This document shows, piece by piece, positions 26,666 through 34,158 of a DNA stretch of 39,444 bases; position 1 is the first letter of the stretch; each line of letters opens with the position of its first letter. Both the position numbers and the translations under genes were made by a program. The notes under the pieces were generated by a model. That model saw nothing but the letters and a program-made list of their open reading frames with translations, did no database searches and was not told the origin of the DNA. Origin of the DNA: Herpetosiphonaceae bacterium (GTDB taxonomy: Bacteria > Chloroflexota > Chloroflexia > Chloroflexales > Kallotenuaceae); the NCBI GenBank assembly GCA_036374795.1, contig DASUTC010000001.1, positions 1 through 39,444 on the forward strand. The letters run 5' to 3'.

Positions 26666-26820
26666 GACGATGTTCCTTGTCTGATGGCATGAATCGGTTG
26701 TATGACGGGCGCTCAAGCCTTTGGCATCTGCCCAGGTAGCAAGCGCTAGCGGCGCGCTCGCACAGGATACCATAGTTCGATCCTACGATGAGATGCCTCT
26801 GGCACGCCGCTTGCGAAACA

Positions 26821-26911
26821 GACGAAAGAACCAAGAACAAGGAACAAGGGAGCAACCCTGAGTCTGAACTTTGAGCCTTGAACTCGAAACCTTCAAACCT
26901 CAGAACTGGCA
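26821..26911. repeat. heptad repeat tract upstream of the CPA antiporter
   Basis: About 13 units with 7-base spacing: GACGAAA, GAACCAA, GAACAAG, GAACAAG, GGAGCAA, then more degenerate units (TCTGAAC, TTTGAGC, CTTGAAC, TCGAAAC, CTTCAAA). It fills most of the space between the two divergent antiporter genes, whose promoters must lie in or beside it. Confidence 0.7.
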
Positions 26912-26965
26912 ACTGTTTTGGGAAAACGTTGTTGATTCTGCATGAGCCGGGATACATAACCACAC

Positions 26966-28339
26966 ATGGCTGCAATCTACTGGTTTCTCACCACCGGCGT
27001 GCTGCTCGTAAGTCTGGCATTTGCCACGCCGGTGCTGCAACGCCTGCCGCTCTCAATCGGCACCGTCTATCTGGGGATCGGGCTGCTGCTCGGACCGGGC
27101 GCGCTTGGGCTGCTCTCATGGGACATCGTGCAAGAGGCGCATCTCTTCGAGCGTCTCTCGGAGATCGCCGTGATCGTCTCGCTGTTCACGGTGGGCCTCA
27201 ACATGCGCCAGTCGCCGACCGATACGCGCTGGCTGCTGCCGGTTCGTCTGGCGACGATCACGATGATCATCACGATCGCGGCCATCGCGCTGATCGGCAC
27301 GCTGCTGCTTGGTCTGCCGCTGGGCGCTGCCGTGCTGCTGGGCGCGGTGCTCGCTCCGACCGATCCGGTGCTGGCCTCGGACGTGCAGATGCAGCACGCA
27401 AGCGATCGTGACGAGCTGCGCTACAGCATCAGCGGCGAGGGCGGCCTCAACGACGGCACGGCGTTTCCGTTCGTGATGCTCGGCCTTGGCCTGCTGGGAC
27501 TTCATCCCGGTCACAAGTCCGCTCTGCTCGACGTATGGAGCGATCGATCGTTTAGCCTGTTGAGCTGGCTTGCCTGGGACATGCTCTGGGCGGTGACCGT
27601 CGGGCTGCTCATCGGCGGGATCACCGGATGGCTGGTGGGCAAGGCCGCGCTCTTTATGCAGCAGCGCATCAGCACCGCGTTCAGCCTGCACGAGTTTCTG
27701 GTGCTTGGCCTGATCGCGCTGACCTACGGCCTGGCCGAGCTGGTCTACGGCTACGGCTTTCTGGCAGTTTTTGCCGCAGGCTACGCGCTGCGCTACATCG
27801 AGCTACGGACGGCAGACCACGCGCCGGAGCCCGCCGAACTCCCGCCGGTAACGCTCGACAACAAAGAGGAGAGCCTGGAGGTGGTCACGCAGCAGCCTGA
27901 GCACGCTGCCCAGTTTCTGGCCGTATCGCTGCTGGACTTCAACGATAAGCTGGAGCATCTGCTTTCGGTCGGCACCGTTGTGCTCGTGGGCGCTGTCCTC
28001 ACGGGCGAGTACTGGGTACCGGAGGTGCTCTGGCTCGCGCCGCTGCTGTTTCTGATCGTCCGCCCGCTGGCCGTGGCGCTTGGTCTGCTCGGCAGCGGCC
28101 TGGATCGCGTGCGGAGCGGGCTGATCGGCTGGTTCGGCATTCGCGGCATCGGCTCGATCTACTACTTAATGTACGCAATCGCCTATGGCCTGGAAGAGAC
28201 GCTCGCACAGCGGCTCACCGGCATCGTGCTGTCGATCATCGCCGTCTCGATCGTGATCCATGGCATTAGCGTCACACCGCTGATGCGCTGGTACGAGCAG
28301 CGCGCGCCCCGTCGCAAGCCGCAGCAATCGCAGGTATGA
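26966..28339 (+). CDS. cation:proton antiporter (CPA1/NhaP type)
   Basis: A 457-residue inner-membrane protein with about 12 hydrophobic segments. APTDPVLASDVQ (about 130-141) and GEGGLNDGTAFPF (about 156) are the ion-binding motifs of Na+/H+ or K+/H+ antiporters of the monovalent cation:proton antiporter-1 family. A hydrophilic stretch at about 290-312 separates two membrane blocks; the C-terminal tail is short and basic, without a TrkA-type domain. ATG at 26966 starts immediately before the first helix; the ribosome site is weak, so the exact start is less certain than for its neighbours. Together with the divergent CaCA antiporter and the GpgS fusion it suggests a theme of ion and osmotic balance, which is inference. 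Confidence 0.9.
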   Translation: MAAIYWFLTTGVLLVSLAFATPVLQRLPLSIGTVYLGIGLLLGPGALGLLSWDIVQEAHLFERLSEIAVIVSLFTVGLNMRQSPTDTRWLLPVRLATITMIITIAAIALIGTLLLGLPLGAAVLLGAVLAPTDPVLASDVQMQHASDRDELRYSISGEGGLNDGTAFPFVMLGLGLLGLHPGHKSALLDVWSDRSFSLLSWLAWDMLWAVTVGLLIGGITGWLVGKAALFMQQRISTAFSLHEFLVLGLIALTYGLAELVYGYGFLAVFAAGYALRYIELRTADHAPEPAELPPVTLDNKEESLEVVTQQPEHAAQFLAVSLLDFNDKLEHLLSVGTVVLVGAVLTGEYWVPEVLWLAPLLFLIVRPLAVALGLLGSGLDRVRSGLIGWFGIRGIGSIYYLMYAIAYGLEETLAQRLTGIVLSIIAVSIVIHGISVTPLMRWYEQRAPRRKPQQSQV

Positions 28340-28418
28340 TCGCGCCATGCAAGGCGCTACCAGCAGCGCGGCATAACGCGCCGCCGCGTGCAAGAGCACT
28401 CGGCCGATCCGCGACATG

Positions 28419-28670
28419 TCAGCGGCGCTTACGAGCCTCGCGCGCCTGACGGATCGCCTGCCGCAGCGCGGCAACCCTGACCGTATTGCCATCCAGCGCA
28501 TCCGAGCCAGCATAGCGCTGCACCAGCTTGCGCATGTGCGCCTCGGATGCGCCCAGCAGATGTGCCGCTTTCGCGAGCGATATGGTGGCGTTCGGTGGCA
28601 GCGCGCGCAGCCGATCGAGCGCCGCCGCAAGCCGATACAGGCGGTAATGCCCGCCGAAGCCTGGGATCAT
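28419..28670 (-). CDS. small HTH protein of unknown function
   Basis: An 83-residue basic protein. Residues about 30-58 (TISLAKAAHLLGASEAHMRKLVQRYAG) look like a helix-turn-helix of the excisionase/MerR kind, followed by a basic C-terminal helix (LRQAIRQAREARKRR). It may bind DNA; no target is known. The ATG at 28670 has AAGGAGG five bases upstream, so it is preferred over the in-frame ATG at 28730. It converges on the antiporter gene with 79 bases between. Confidence 0.7.
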   Translation of the reverse strand: MIPGFGGHYRLYRLAAALDRLRALPPNATISLAKAAHLLGASEAHMRKLVQRYAGSDALDGNTVRVAALRQAIRQAREARKRR

Positions 28671-28792
28671 GCTCACCTCCTTCGCAATCAGCTTAACATG
28701 TTTTTTCGGGGCATGTCCAGGTGACGGCATGACCTGTCGCCGCGCTGGCGGTGTCTTGCTCGATCGGGATACAATCGGATACGCTTAAAGCG

Positions 28793-28821
28793 CACAGGGC
28801 AAGCGCCGCGCTTGCCCTGTG
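28793..28821 (-). terminator. terminator after the secreted unknown protein gene
   Basis: A perfect 13-bp stem (CACAGGGCAAGCG with CGCTTGCCCTGTG) and a 3-base loop, 29 bases past the stop of the minus-strand gene starting at 29483. It is the strongest hairpin of the window by length and GC content. Confidence 0.7.
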
Positions 28822-28850
28822 GTCGTTCGGTTACGATGACTGAGCGGAGA

Positions 28851-29483
28851 CTACTTGGTGCTCTGCGCGCCTGCCGGTGCTTCGAAGTGCTTGCTCGGCT
28901 CCAGGCCCAGCGCCAGCGACAGATACGGATCGGCGAAGTCGGCGCTCTCGACGAAGCCCTCGCGCACGACCAGGCCCGACGTGACCTCGACGGACTCGTG
29001 CTCGCCCACGGCCATCATCTCGAAGGGGAACAGACCGGCGTTGGTGCCCTTGCCAAGCACCTGATCCGCTGTCGCCTCGTCGAGCACAAAGATCACCGAG
29101 CGGAACGGCGTCGGGTTGGTCGTCATGCCGGGGCCGACCACCGAGCCTTTCTCAAGGGCGCGGGTGGGGATCTGCGCGCCCGCGCAGGCCCGCTCGATAT
29201 TCGGGATCGCGCGGCCCAGACCGGCCGGCTCCCAATCCCTATGCTGGCGGACCTTTTCGAGGCCACGGGCGAGCTGCTGGGCAATCGCGGGCGCTTTCGA
29301 CGCCAGGCCCGGCGCTGTCACCATACAGGTGCGGAGGCTGGCGCGCGTATTGACCAGCAGGCCGCTGTCCCAGGTAGGCTGCGCGCGCACGTTCTGCCCG
29401 CGCAGCGACACGATCGCCGCAAACACAAGCGCCATTGCAATCGCGTGGAGAAACACCTGGCGGTTCATCAATCGTCGCAGCAT
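28851..29483 (-). CDS. exported or membrane-anchored protein of unknown function
   Basis: A 210-residue protein with an N-terminal hydrophobic segment (about 9-26, after MLRRLMNRQ) and a signal-like VRAQ end. The rest is soluble, with two Cys residues (RTCMVTAPG, ERACAGAQ) that could pair outside the cell. I recognise no family or catalytic motif. AAGGAG lies about ten bases before the ATG at 29483; an ATG at residue 6 is an alternative. It follows the metalloprotease gene on the same strand by 66 bases, so the two may form one unit, and a strong terminator closes it. A role with the protease, such as inhibitor or substrate, is speculation. Confidence 0.75.
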   Translation of the reverse strand: MLRRLMNRQVFLHAIAMALVFAAIVSLRGQNVRAQPTWDSGLLVNTRASLRTCMVTAPGLASKAPAIAQQLARGLEKVRQHRDWEPAGLGRAIPNIERACAGAQIPTRALEKGSVVGPGMTTNPTPFRSVIFVLDEATADQVLGKGTNAGLFPFEMMAVGEHESVEVTSGLVVREGFVESADFADPYLSLALGLEPSKHFEAPAGAQSTK

Positions 29484-29549
29484 AATGTGTGTACTCCTTA
29501 ATCTTCAGGTCGGTGCAACAGCAAGCAACCTCAGCGGTTCACGCCTGGT

Positions 29550-30275
29550 TTAGCGGCCATTCATGATCGCGACAACTGAGTTGAAGTCGCCGGTGCTCGG
29601 ATACCAGTAGGGCCAGTTCGAGCAGCCATACCAGCGGTTATGCATGATGCTGCCGGGGCAATCGCCCGCGCCGTCGAGCAAGCCGAAGAGATGCCCGCTC
29701 TCGTGGTTGATGAGTTCGCGGTACTCGGTGTAGCCGCCATCGATGTGCGTCGTGACGAGATACGAGTTATTCCAGGTGTAGTGGTAGTGGCCGTACTGCG
29801 AGGTATAGATCGGCGTGTAGTGCTCGACACAGCTATACTGCGCCCAGCCGCCGCCGCATCTGCCGCTCCAGTCGTCGGCGACGCGGTACTCAAGCTCGAT
29901 CCAGTTGCGATCGGTGTAGGCGGTGCAGCGCGACGGTGTTTTCCACAGGTCCAGACGCCAGTTGCCGGTACCGTCCCAGCGCGGCGAGGCTACGACCAGC
30001 GTGTCGCGCACGCGCACGCCCGCCGTGTCGGCACTCATGCTGCCGGTCTGCGAGTCGGCGCAGTAATCCTCGTCGTTCGCGCCCTGGCTGTTGCCATCGC
30101 CGGTCGCCCAGTGGATCAACGCCTGGTGACGCTTGTACGAGCCTGTGTCGGAGTGCGTGGCGTTCGCAACCGGAGCCGACGATGCTGCGAGTGCCGCGCC
30201 GATCACCAAGAGCCAGACGACGTGGAGCCATCGAGGCGTCTTGTTCTTGCCAACGACCTGGTGCTGGTGTTTCAT
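29550..30275 (-). CDS. secreted snapalysin-like metalloprotease
   Basis: A 241-residue exported protein. A basic N-terminus and hydrophobic segment (about 17-34) form a signal peptide ending near ANA at 39. NHESGHLFGLLD supplies the zinc site HExxHxxGxxD (His191, Glu192, His195, Asp201), the form with Asp as third ligand known from snapalysin (peptidase M7), and SIMH at 209-212 gives the metzincin Met-turn. Six or more Cys residues suggest disulphides. It is rich in Trp and Tyr. No propeptide is obvious, since the first 50 residues of the mature part are short of motifs. GGGGAG is seven bases before ATG. A -10-like TATAAT lies about 110 bases upstream. The fold assignment rests on the motif only. 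Confidence 0.8.
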   Translation of the reverse strand: MKHQHQVVGKNKTPRWLHVVWLLVIGAALAASSAPVANATHSDTGSYKRHQALIHWATGDGNSQGANDEDYCADSQTGSMSADTAGVRVRDTLVVASPRWDGTGNWRLDLWKTPSRCTAYTDRNWIELEYRVADDWSGRCGGGWAQYSCVEHYTPIYTSQYGHYHYTWNNSYLVTTHIDGGYTEYRELINHESGHLFGLLDGAGDCPGSIMHNRWYGCSNWPYWYPSTGDFNSVVAIMNGR

Positions 30276-30384
30276 GTGGCATCTCCCCTGCTGTTGATGC
30301 GACTCGATCCTCCTGGGAACGATCGAACCGTGCGGATAGCCTGCGCCGCGTCCCGACGCTTGGTTAAAAAGAGGTTTAATAGGG

Positions 30385-30390
30385 ATTATA
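30385..30390 (-). promoter_or_regulatory. -10 element upstream of the metalloprotease gene
   Basis: A perfect TATAAT on the minus strand, with only a weak -35 (TTCTGA) 17 bases upstream. The rest of the gap 30276-30617 shows no gene or other structure I can name. Confidence 0.4.
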
Positions 30391-30617
30391 AGCCGCGGCA
30401 GGGATGCTCAGAAACCCGGACTTTGCTCCCAGGCATCATCAAACAGATGCATGGCGTTACTCAGGACAAACGTACCGATACAAAGAACGCATGATCTGCA
30501 TGACCATGATGCAGCGTCTCAGCAGAGCAGCGGAGATGTCCAGGCAACGCCGGGGATCTCCACGCTCTGGGTACAACACCTTGTTAGGATTTCCATGCTG
30601 CGAGAGGTTTGACTGGC

Positions 30618-31358
30618 CTAGGTCTGAAAGAGGTAGAGGCCAAAGCCGAGAGTTGCGCGGCCCCAGCGCAGGTAGCCCGCGTACCAGCGCCGAATATAGT
30701 CCCCAAACTCGGCGCTGTCGGGGTCGTCGGGGTGGGCGGCAACATAGCGCTCCACCGCGCGACAATACAGCCCCTCGTAATGATCCCACTCGTCGTCACT
30801 GCTGACAGCGCTGTACAGCGGGATCAGGCCCGCTGCCACGGCGCGCGCCACATTGCCGGCATGATCGGTCAGCTCGTCGGGCGTGGCACCGAGCAGCGCC
30901 AGGTACTCCGGAGCGGGCGGCTGTTTCCAGTAGCCCTCGCCCAGCAGGAGCGCGCCGCCGGGCCGGACCAGCGCTTTCAAGGCGGCTACCGTGTGAAGAT
31001 AATCGCCGTAGGCGTGCGTCGCGCCGATACACAGCGCGGCGTCGAATGTACCCGGCGGCGCTGCAAACTCCGCGACCGGAAGCTGGTGCAGCTCTAAGCG
31101 GTTGGCTGGCACTCGTCCGGCGGAGCGGCGCCGGGCCTCGGCCAGCGCCTCGGCGTTTGGGTCCACACCCACACCGACAACATCGTAGCGCTCGATCAGA
31201 CGCAGCAACAGCTCCGCGTTGCCGCAGCCCACGTCGAGCACGCGCGCGCCCTGTGGCAGGTCGAGCAGGCCAAGCACACGGTCGATCTTCGCCTCGCCCA
31301 CCGGATTAGCAAAGATGTGATCGCCATGAGCGATATTCGAGAACTTAACGCGATTCAT
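30618..31358 (-). CDS. SAM-dependent methyltransferase (class I), second of a pair
   Basis: A 246-residue cytoplasmic enzyme of the Rossmann-fold class I methyltransferases. Motif I is VLDVGCGNAELLLRL, followed by an acidic end of strand 2 (VGVDPNAEAL), DAALCIGATHAYG and RPGGALLLGEGYW. The family is close to proteins annotated as methyltransferase type 11/25; the acceptor is unknown. The start chosen is ATG at 31358, with AAGGAG four bases upstream. This ribosome site lies inside the end of the upstream methyltransferase gene, and the two genes overlap by 14 bases, so translation is probably coupled. The C-terminal part is rich in aromatic residues and has no membrane segment. Confidence 0.88.
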   Translation of the reverse strand: MNRVKFSNIAHGDHIFANPVGEAKIDRVLGLLDLPQGARVLDVGCGNAELLLRLIERYDVVGVGVDPNAEALAEARRRSAGRVPANRLELHQLPVAEFAAPPGTFDAALCIGATHAYGDYLHTVAALKALVRPGGALLLGEGYWKQPPAPEYLALLGATPDELTDHAGNVARAVAAGLIPLYSAVSSDDEWDHYEGLYCRAVERYVAAHPDDPDSAEFGDYIRRWYAGYLRWGRATLGFGLYLFQT

Positions 31359-32175
31359 GCCGCTCCTTGAGCAGGCCCGGACGATAGGCAGCCCAGCAGG
31401 TAAGCCACGGCGGCGCAATCGCTTTGAAGTGCTCCCAGGTGCCCGGCTGCGCCTGCGGATCGCCGCTCAGCTCCTCCCAGATACCAAGCAGCACAAAGCC
31501 TTGGCCGATCAGCCCGTTGACGATGCTGCTGAGGCTGTGGCGAAATTCACGCGGCGCCTGCACCCGCTCACGGCTGCCGTCATAGCCCTCGAAGGTCCAG
31601 TAGGGATCGTCAAAGACCACCTCGGCCCCGTCGAGATACGCGGCCCGCAGCGAGTAGCCCACGCCGTTCCAGTCTTCTTCGCTCATGCCAATGATAAAGG
31701 GGTTGTGCGACTCGATGCGGTAGAGGCCGCCGTCACGCAGCACCCGCGCGACCTCGCGAAAAACTGGCTGGATCTGCGGCACGAAGTTGATCGAAAAGGC
31801 GTGCCACACCAGATCGAAGCTGGCGTTGGCGAAGCGGCTCAGATCGCGCATATCGCCCTGCCCGATCTCGATCTGCACGCCGTAGTGCTGCGCGGCGGCT
31901 CGATCGCGCTGAAGCTGCGTCTCGGAAAGGTCGAGCACGGTGACATGCGCTCCCAGCAGCGCAAACGCTACCGATTGCTGACCGCCGCCGCTGGCAAGAC
32001 ACAGCACGTCTTTGCCGCGCACATCGCCCATCACGCCGTAGGGATCGACCAGCTTGCGGGCTGATGCCGCGTCCAGATCGAGGAAGGGTCGCGAATATCC
32101 GACATTGGCCTGAGCCAGCTCTTCCCAGCGCGCTTTATTGTAGCGAGCAATATCATCCATAGGATGAGTATGCAT
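31345..32175 (-). CDS. SAM-dependent methyltransferase (class I), first of a pair
   Basis: A 276-residue enzyme. Motif I is VLCLASGGGQQSVAF, strand 2 ends in VLDLSE, IGQGDMRDLSRF gives the adenine-contact acid, and FDLVWHAFSINFVP and VLRDGGLYRIESHNP follow. It resembles bacterial methyltransferases of the Methyltransf_11/25 type; the substrate is unknown. Two start codons are possible (32175 and 32160); neither has a good ribosome site, so the N-terminus is uncertain. The gene follows the S51-like gene by 100 bases and overlaps the next methyltransferase gene. The three probably form one unit, which could be tailoring or general repair metabolism. Confidence 0.87.
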   Translation of the reverse strand: MHTHPMDDIARYNKARWEELAQANVGYSRPFLDLDAASARKLVDPYGVMGDVRGKDVLCLASGGGQQSVAFALLGAHVTVLDLSETQLQRDRAAAQHYGVQIEIGQGDMRDLSRFANASFDLVWHAFSINFVPQIQPVFREVARVLRDGGLYRIESHNPFIIGMSEEDWNGVGYSLRAAYLDGAEVVFDDPYWTFEGYDGSRERVQAPREFRHSLSSIVNGLIGQGFVLLGIWEELSGDPQAQPGTWEHFKAIAPPWLTCWAAYRPGLLKERHESR

Positions 32176-32275
32176 GAGGTGTCAAACGAGCCGAATTTCA
32201 TGCGGCAGCGCTGTGGTGCAGAACGACAACGTGGGGGGCTGGGGGGTTTGACCAGCCGCTGATCGTGAGGTGGGT

Positions 32276-32995
32276 TTACGCGCTGGCTTCGAGTCCGAGC
32301 GGCTCCGGCGGCAGCAGGAGCGTCTGCTGGATCTGATCGTCGACCAGCGTAAACTCAAGCAGCGAGTGCCGGATCGGCTCGATCGACCAGTCGGGATGGA
32401 AGATCGCGCCGCCGCCCGCTGGAATGCCGATGCCGCGCACGCCCTCGCCCAGGGCGCGCACAACCTGCTGGAGATTCTGCCAGGCAGGCTCCTGGTGCGC
32501 GTCGACGACATAGGGCACCAGCTTGAGCGTATCGAACTGGCCGCCCGGCAGCTGCCGGTCTTCGCTCCAGCCCTTGAGGCCCAGTTGCATCGCGCCCGCC
32601 GAGATGCCGATCAGCACCGCTCCGGCGTAGTACCGCTCGATCAGCCGCTCGACCAGGCCGATCTCTTTGAAGATCGTCCAGCCGCGCCAGGGATCGCCGC
32701 CAGCCAGCAGGATCACGCTGGCCTCCGCCAGATACGCCTCATCCTCCGGCGACGGCATCGACGGAATCATGCGGCAATCCTCGATGCCGATACCCTCCAT
32801 CGCCGCGACGAAAAGCTCGTAAAACTCGCGAACATCGCCGTTCGATGCGCCGATGTACGCGGCCTTGATCGGACCGTCATACAGATCTCCGTCCAGCGCG
32901 GCACGCACCCGATCGAGCAGCAGGCGGTCGTCGCTGCGCCAGAACATGAGCTGGCTGTCGGCGAAAAGGAACATCGGCTTGATCACTGTTTCCAC
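32276..32995 (-). CDS. peptidase S51 / glutamine amidotransferase-like protein
   Basis: A 239-residue soluble protein of the class I glutamine amidotransferase-like fold, S51 (dipeptidase E/cyanophycinase) type. AAYIGASNGD, ILLAGGDPWRG and VLIGISAGAMQLG are the family motifs, with Ser132 in the nucleophile elbow. Family members cut Asp-X or beta-aspartyl bonds, but many relatives are uncharacterised, so the substrate is open. The GTG start is supported by AAAGGAG six bases upstream. It is the first gene of a minus-strand run with two methyltransferases. Peptide trimming in the NRPS neighbourhood is possible but unproven. Confidence 0.85.
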   Translation of the reverse strand: METVIKPMFLFADSQLMFWRSDDRLLLDRVRAALDGDLYDGPIKAAYIGASNGDVREFYELFVAAMEGIGIEDCRMIPSMPSPEDEAYLAEASVILLAGGDPWRGWTIFKEIGLVERLIERYYAGAVLIGISAGAMQLGLKGWSEDRQLPGGQFDTLKLVPYVVDAHQEPAWQNLQQVVRALGEGVRGIGIPAGGGAIFHPDWSIEPIRHSLLEFTLVDDQIQQTLLLPPEPLGLEASA

Positions 32996-33187
32996 ATCAT
33001 GCTCCTTTGGTAGGACACGGGCTTGTCAATGAGATGCACGAGATGGCAGAAAGCATACCACAGTCCATAAGGATGCTGAATGGCTCTCTTGGGTGCGCCA
33101 CCTAACAATACCGTGCTGCCCAGGACACGGCCTGTGGGCTTCCAGGAAGGCACGGAAGCCGAGGGCGCACGGAAACACGGGAGTGAA

Positions 33188-33272
33188 GTTTTTGCTCTTT
33201 TGCTCCTTTGTTCCCTTGTTCTTGAGCAGCGGCGAGGAATCTTCTCCTGTTCTCCCCCGGTTCTTTGGTCCT
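33188..33272. repeat. degenerate 7-8 base repeat tract
   Basis: On the minus strand the tract reads as GAACAAGG, GAACAAAG, GAGCAAAA, GAGCAAAA (8-base spacing), then a looser GAACCGGGGGAGAAC part at its other end. The units match the other tracts in content but the spacing is 8 here. Confidence 0.55.
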
Positions 33273-33471
33273 TCAAAAGTCGTATGCCAAAAGACCTGCG
33301 TTGCCACGGCGCGCAGCTCAGTTTGTCCCTGGCTTTGATAATTGGCGAGAATGCTGCTTAAGTTATAGTGAAGCGTATCGAGAGCGTATCCGACTTATCG
33401 TACAACGCCCGTCTAGGTAGAGCTACGAAGCACGCAATGGCGCTCTACTATCGCTCATAGCGCACACGCTT

Positions 33472-33483
33472 CTAAACGTTTAG
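33472..33483. promoter_or_regulatory. 12-bp palindrome, possible operator
   Basis: CTAAACGTTTAG is a perfect palindrome centred on AACGTT, of a kind bound by LacI-type repressors. It lies about 360 bases upstream of the lipopeptide synthetase promoter, rather far for direct repression. Confidence 0.25.
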
Positions 33484-33839
33484 TTGACTATTTTTGATTA
33501 CTTGTTTGACGGTCCCACAATCAGTCGATGATACACCTGGAGCCGACCATATTCTGTAAAGATTCACGCCGAACGAATGTCGCCCCTGAGCTGCCACACG
33601 ATTCCTGCCTCGCTCCAGCGCTACCCTCCAGAATCCGGAGACGTTCGACCAACAATATTCATAGCGTGAGAATGGCGCAAAAGTGCAGCATTATCCCGCT
33701 CCAACGCTTAGATCAGTTCTGTCCAAAAGTACTATCCGAAGATTGTTCCTGCATGTCGGGGCAGGATGCGGCTCAAGCGATCATGCGTCGTAAGGGCACG
33801 CCAGCGGGGATCACAAGTCGGACACAATACCGCTCTAGG

Positions 33840-33869
33840 TTGACATACGTGGCTCATCTGAGCTATAAT
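33840..33869 (+). promoter_or_regulatory. perfect-consensus sigma70 promoter for the lipopeptide synthetase
   Basis: TTGACA (33840-33845) and TATAAT (33864-33869) both match consensus fully, with an 18-base spacer. Transcription should begin near 33876, leaving a leader of about 280 bases before the synthetase start. It is the best promoter in the window. Confidence 0.75.
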
Positions 33870-34095
33870 CGGCACCGGTTACATAATTAAATATCTTCAC
33901 CTGAATGTTCAACACGCCCTCAATCCTGTGTAGCAATCAGCACGGGCCTGGACATCTCTACCTTCGTTCGATACAGGATTGAGAAGCCATCTCTCCTAAC
34001 ATAAATCGCGGAGGAGCTTCCCTGAAAGAAGAACGATGGCTGCATCTTCACAGAATTCCCTGAACACACACCAACGCTAGAGGAAGTAGCTGGGA

Positions 34096-34158
34096 ATGAA
34101 CACACAATGGTTCATGGGGCTGCCCGTGATCGAGCTTGGAGGCGTCGCGGCGCAATGA
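34096..34158 (+). CDS. possible 20-residue leader peptide overlapping the synthetase start
   Basis: A short frame starts at ATG 34096, three codons after a stop, and encodes MNTQWFMGLPVIE followed by a small-residue tail. Its stop TGA overlaps the synthetase ATG as ATGA (34155-34158). AGGA lies about 11 bases before its ATG, a mediocre site. Translational coupling is plausible, but a frame this short can arise by chance. Confidence 0.3.
   Translation: MNTQWFMGLPVIELGGVAAQ

Larger units (their letters stand above)
33009..33839. other. intergenic region between the S51 and lipopeptide synthetase genes
   Basis: This divergent gap holds a heptad-like tract (33188-33272) and a 12-bp palindrome (33472-33483). 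The short open frames inside lack ribosome sites and recognisable domains, and the composition falls towards AT near 33480-33900. I see no gene. Confidence 0.5.

Noticed and set aside
26821-26911. Tract considered as a CRISPR array
   Set aside because: Units are 7 bases, contiguous and degenerate. There are no unique spacers and no cas genes.
25208-28850. Genomic island or prophage remnant around the small HTH proteins
   Set aside because: No integrase, transposase, tRNA or attachment repeats are seen, and composition matches the neighbours.
33024-33029. TTGACA on the minus strand upstream of the S51-like gene
   Set aside because: It is only about 30 bases before the start codon, so the matching -10 would overlap the ribosome site.
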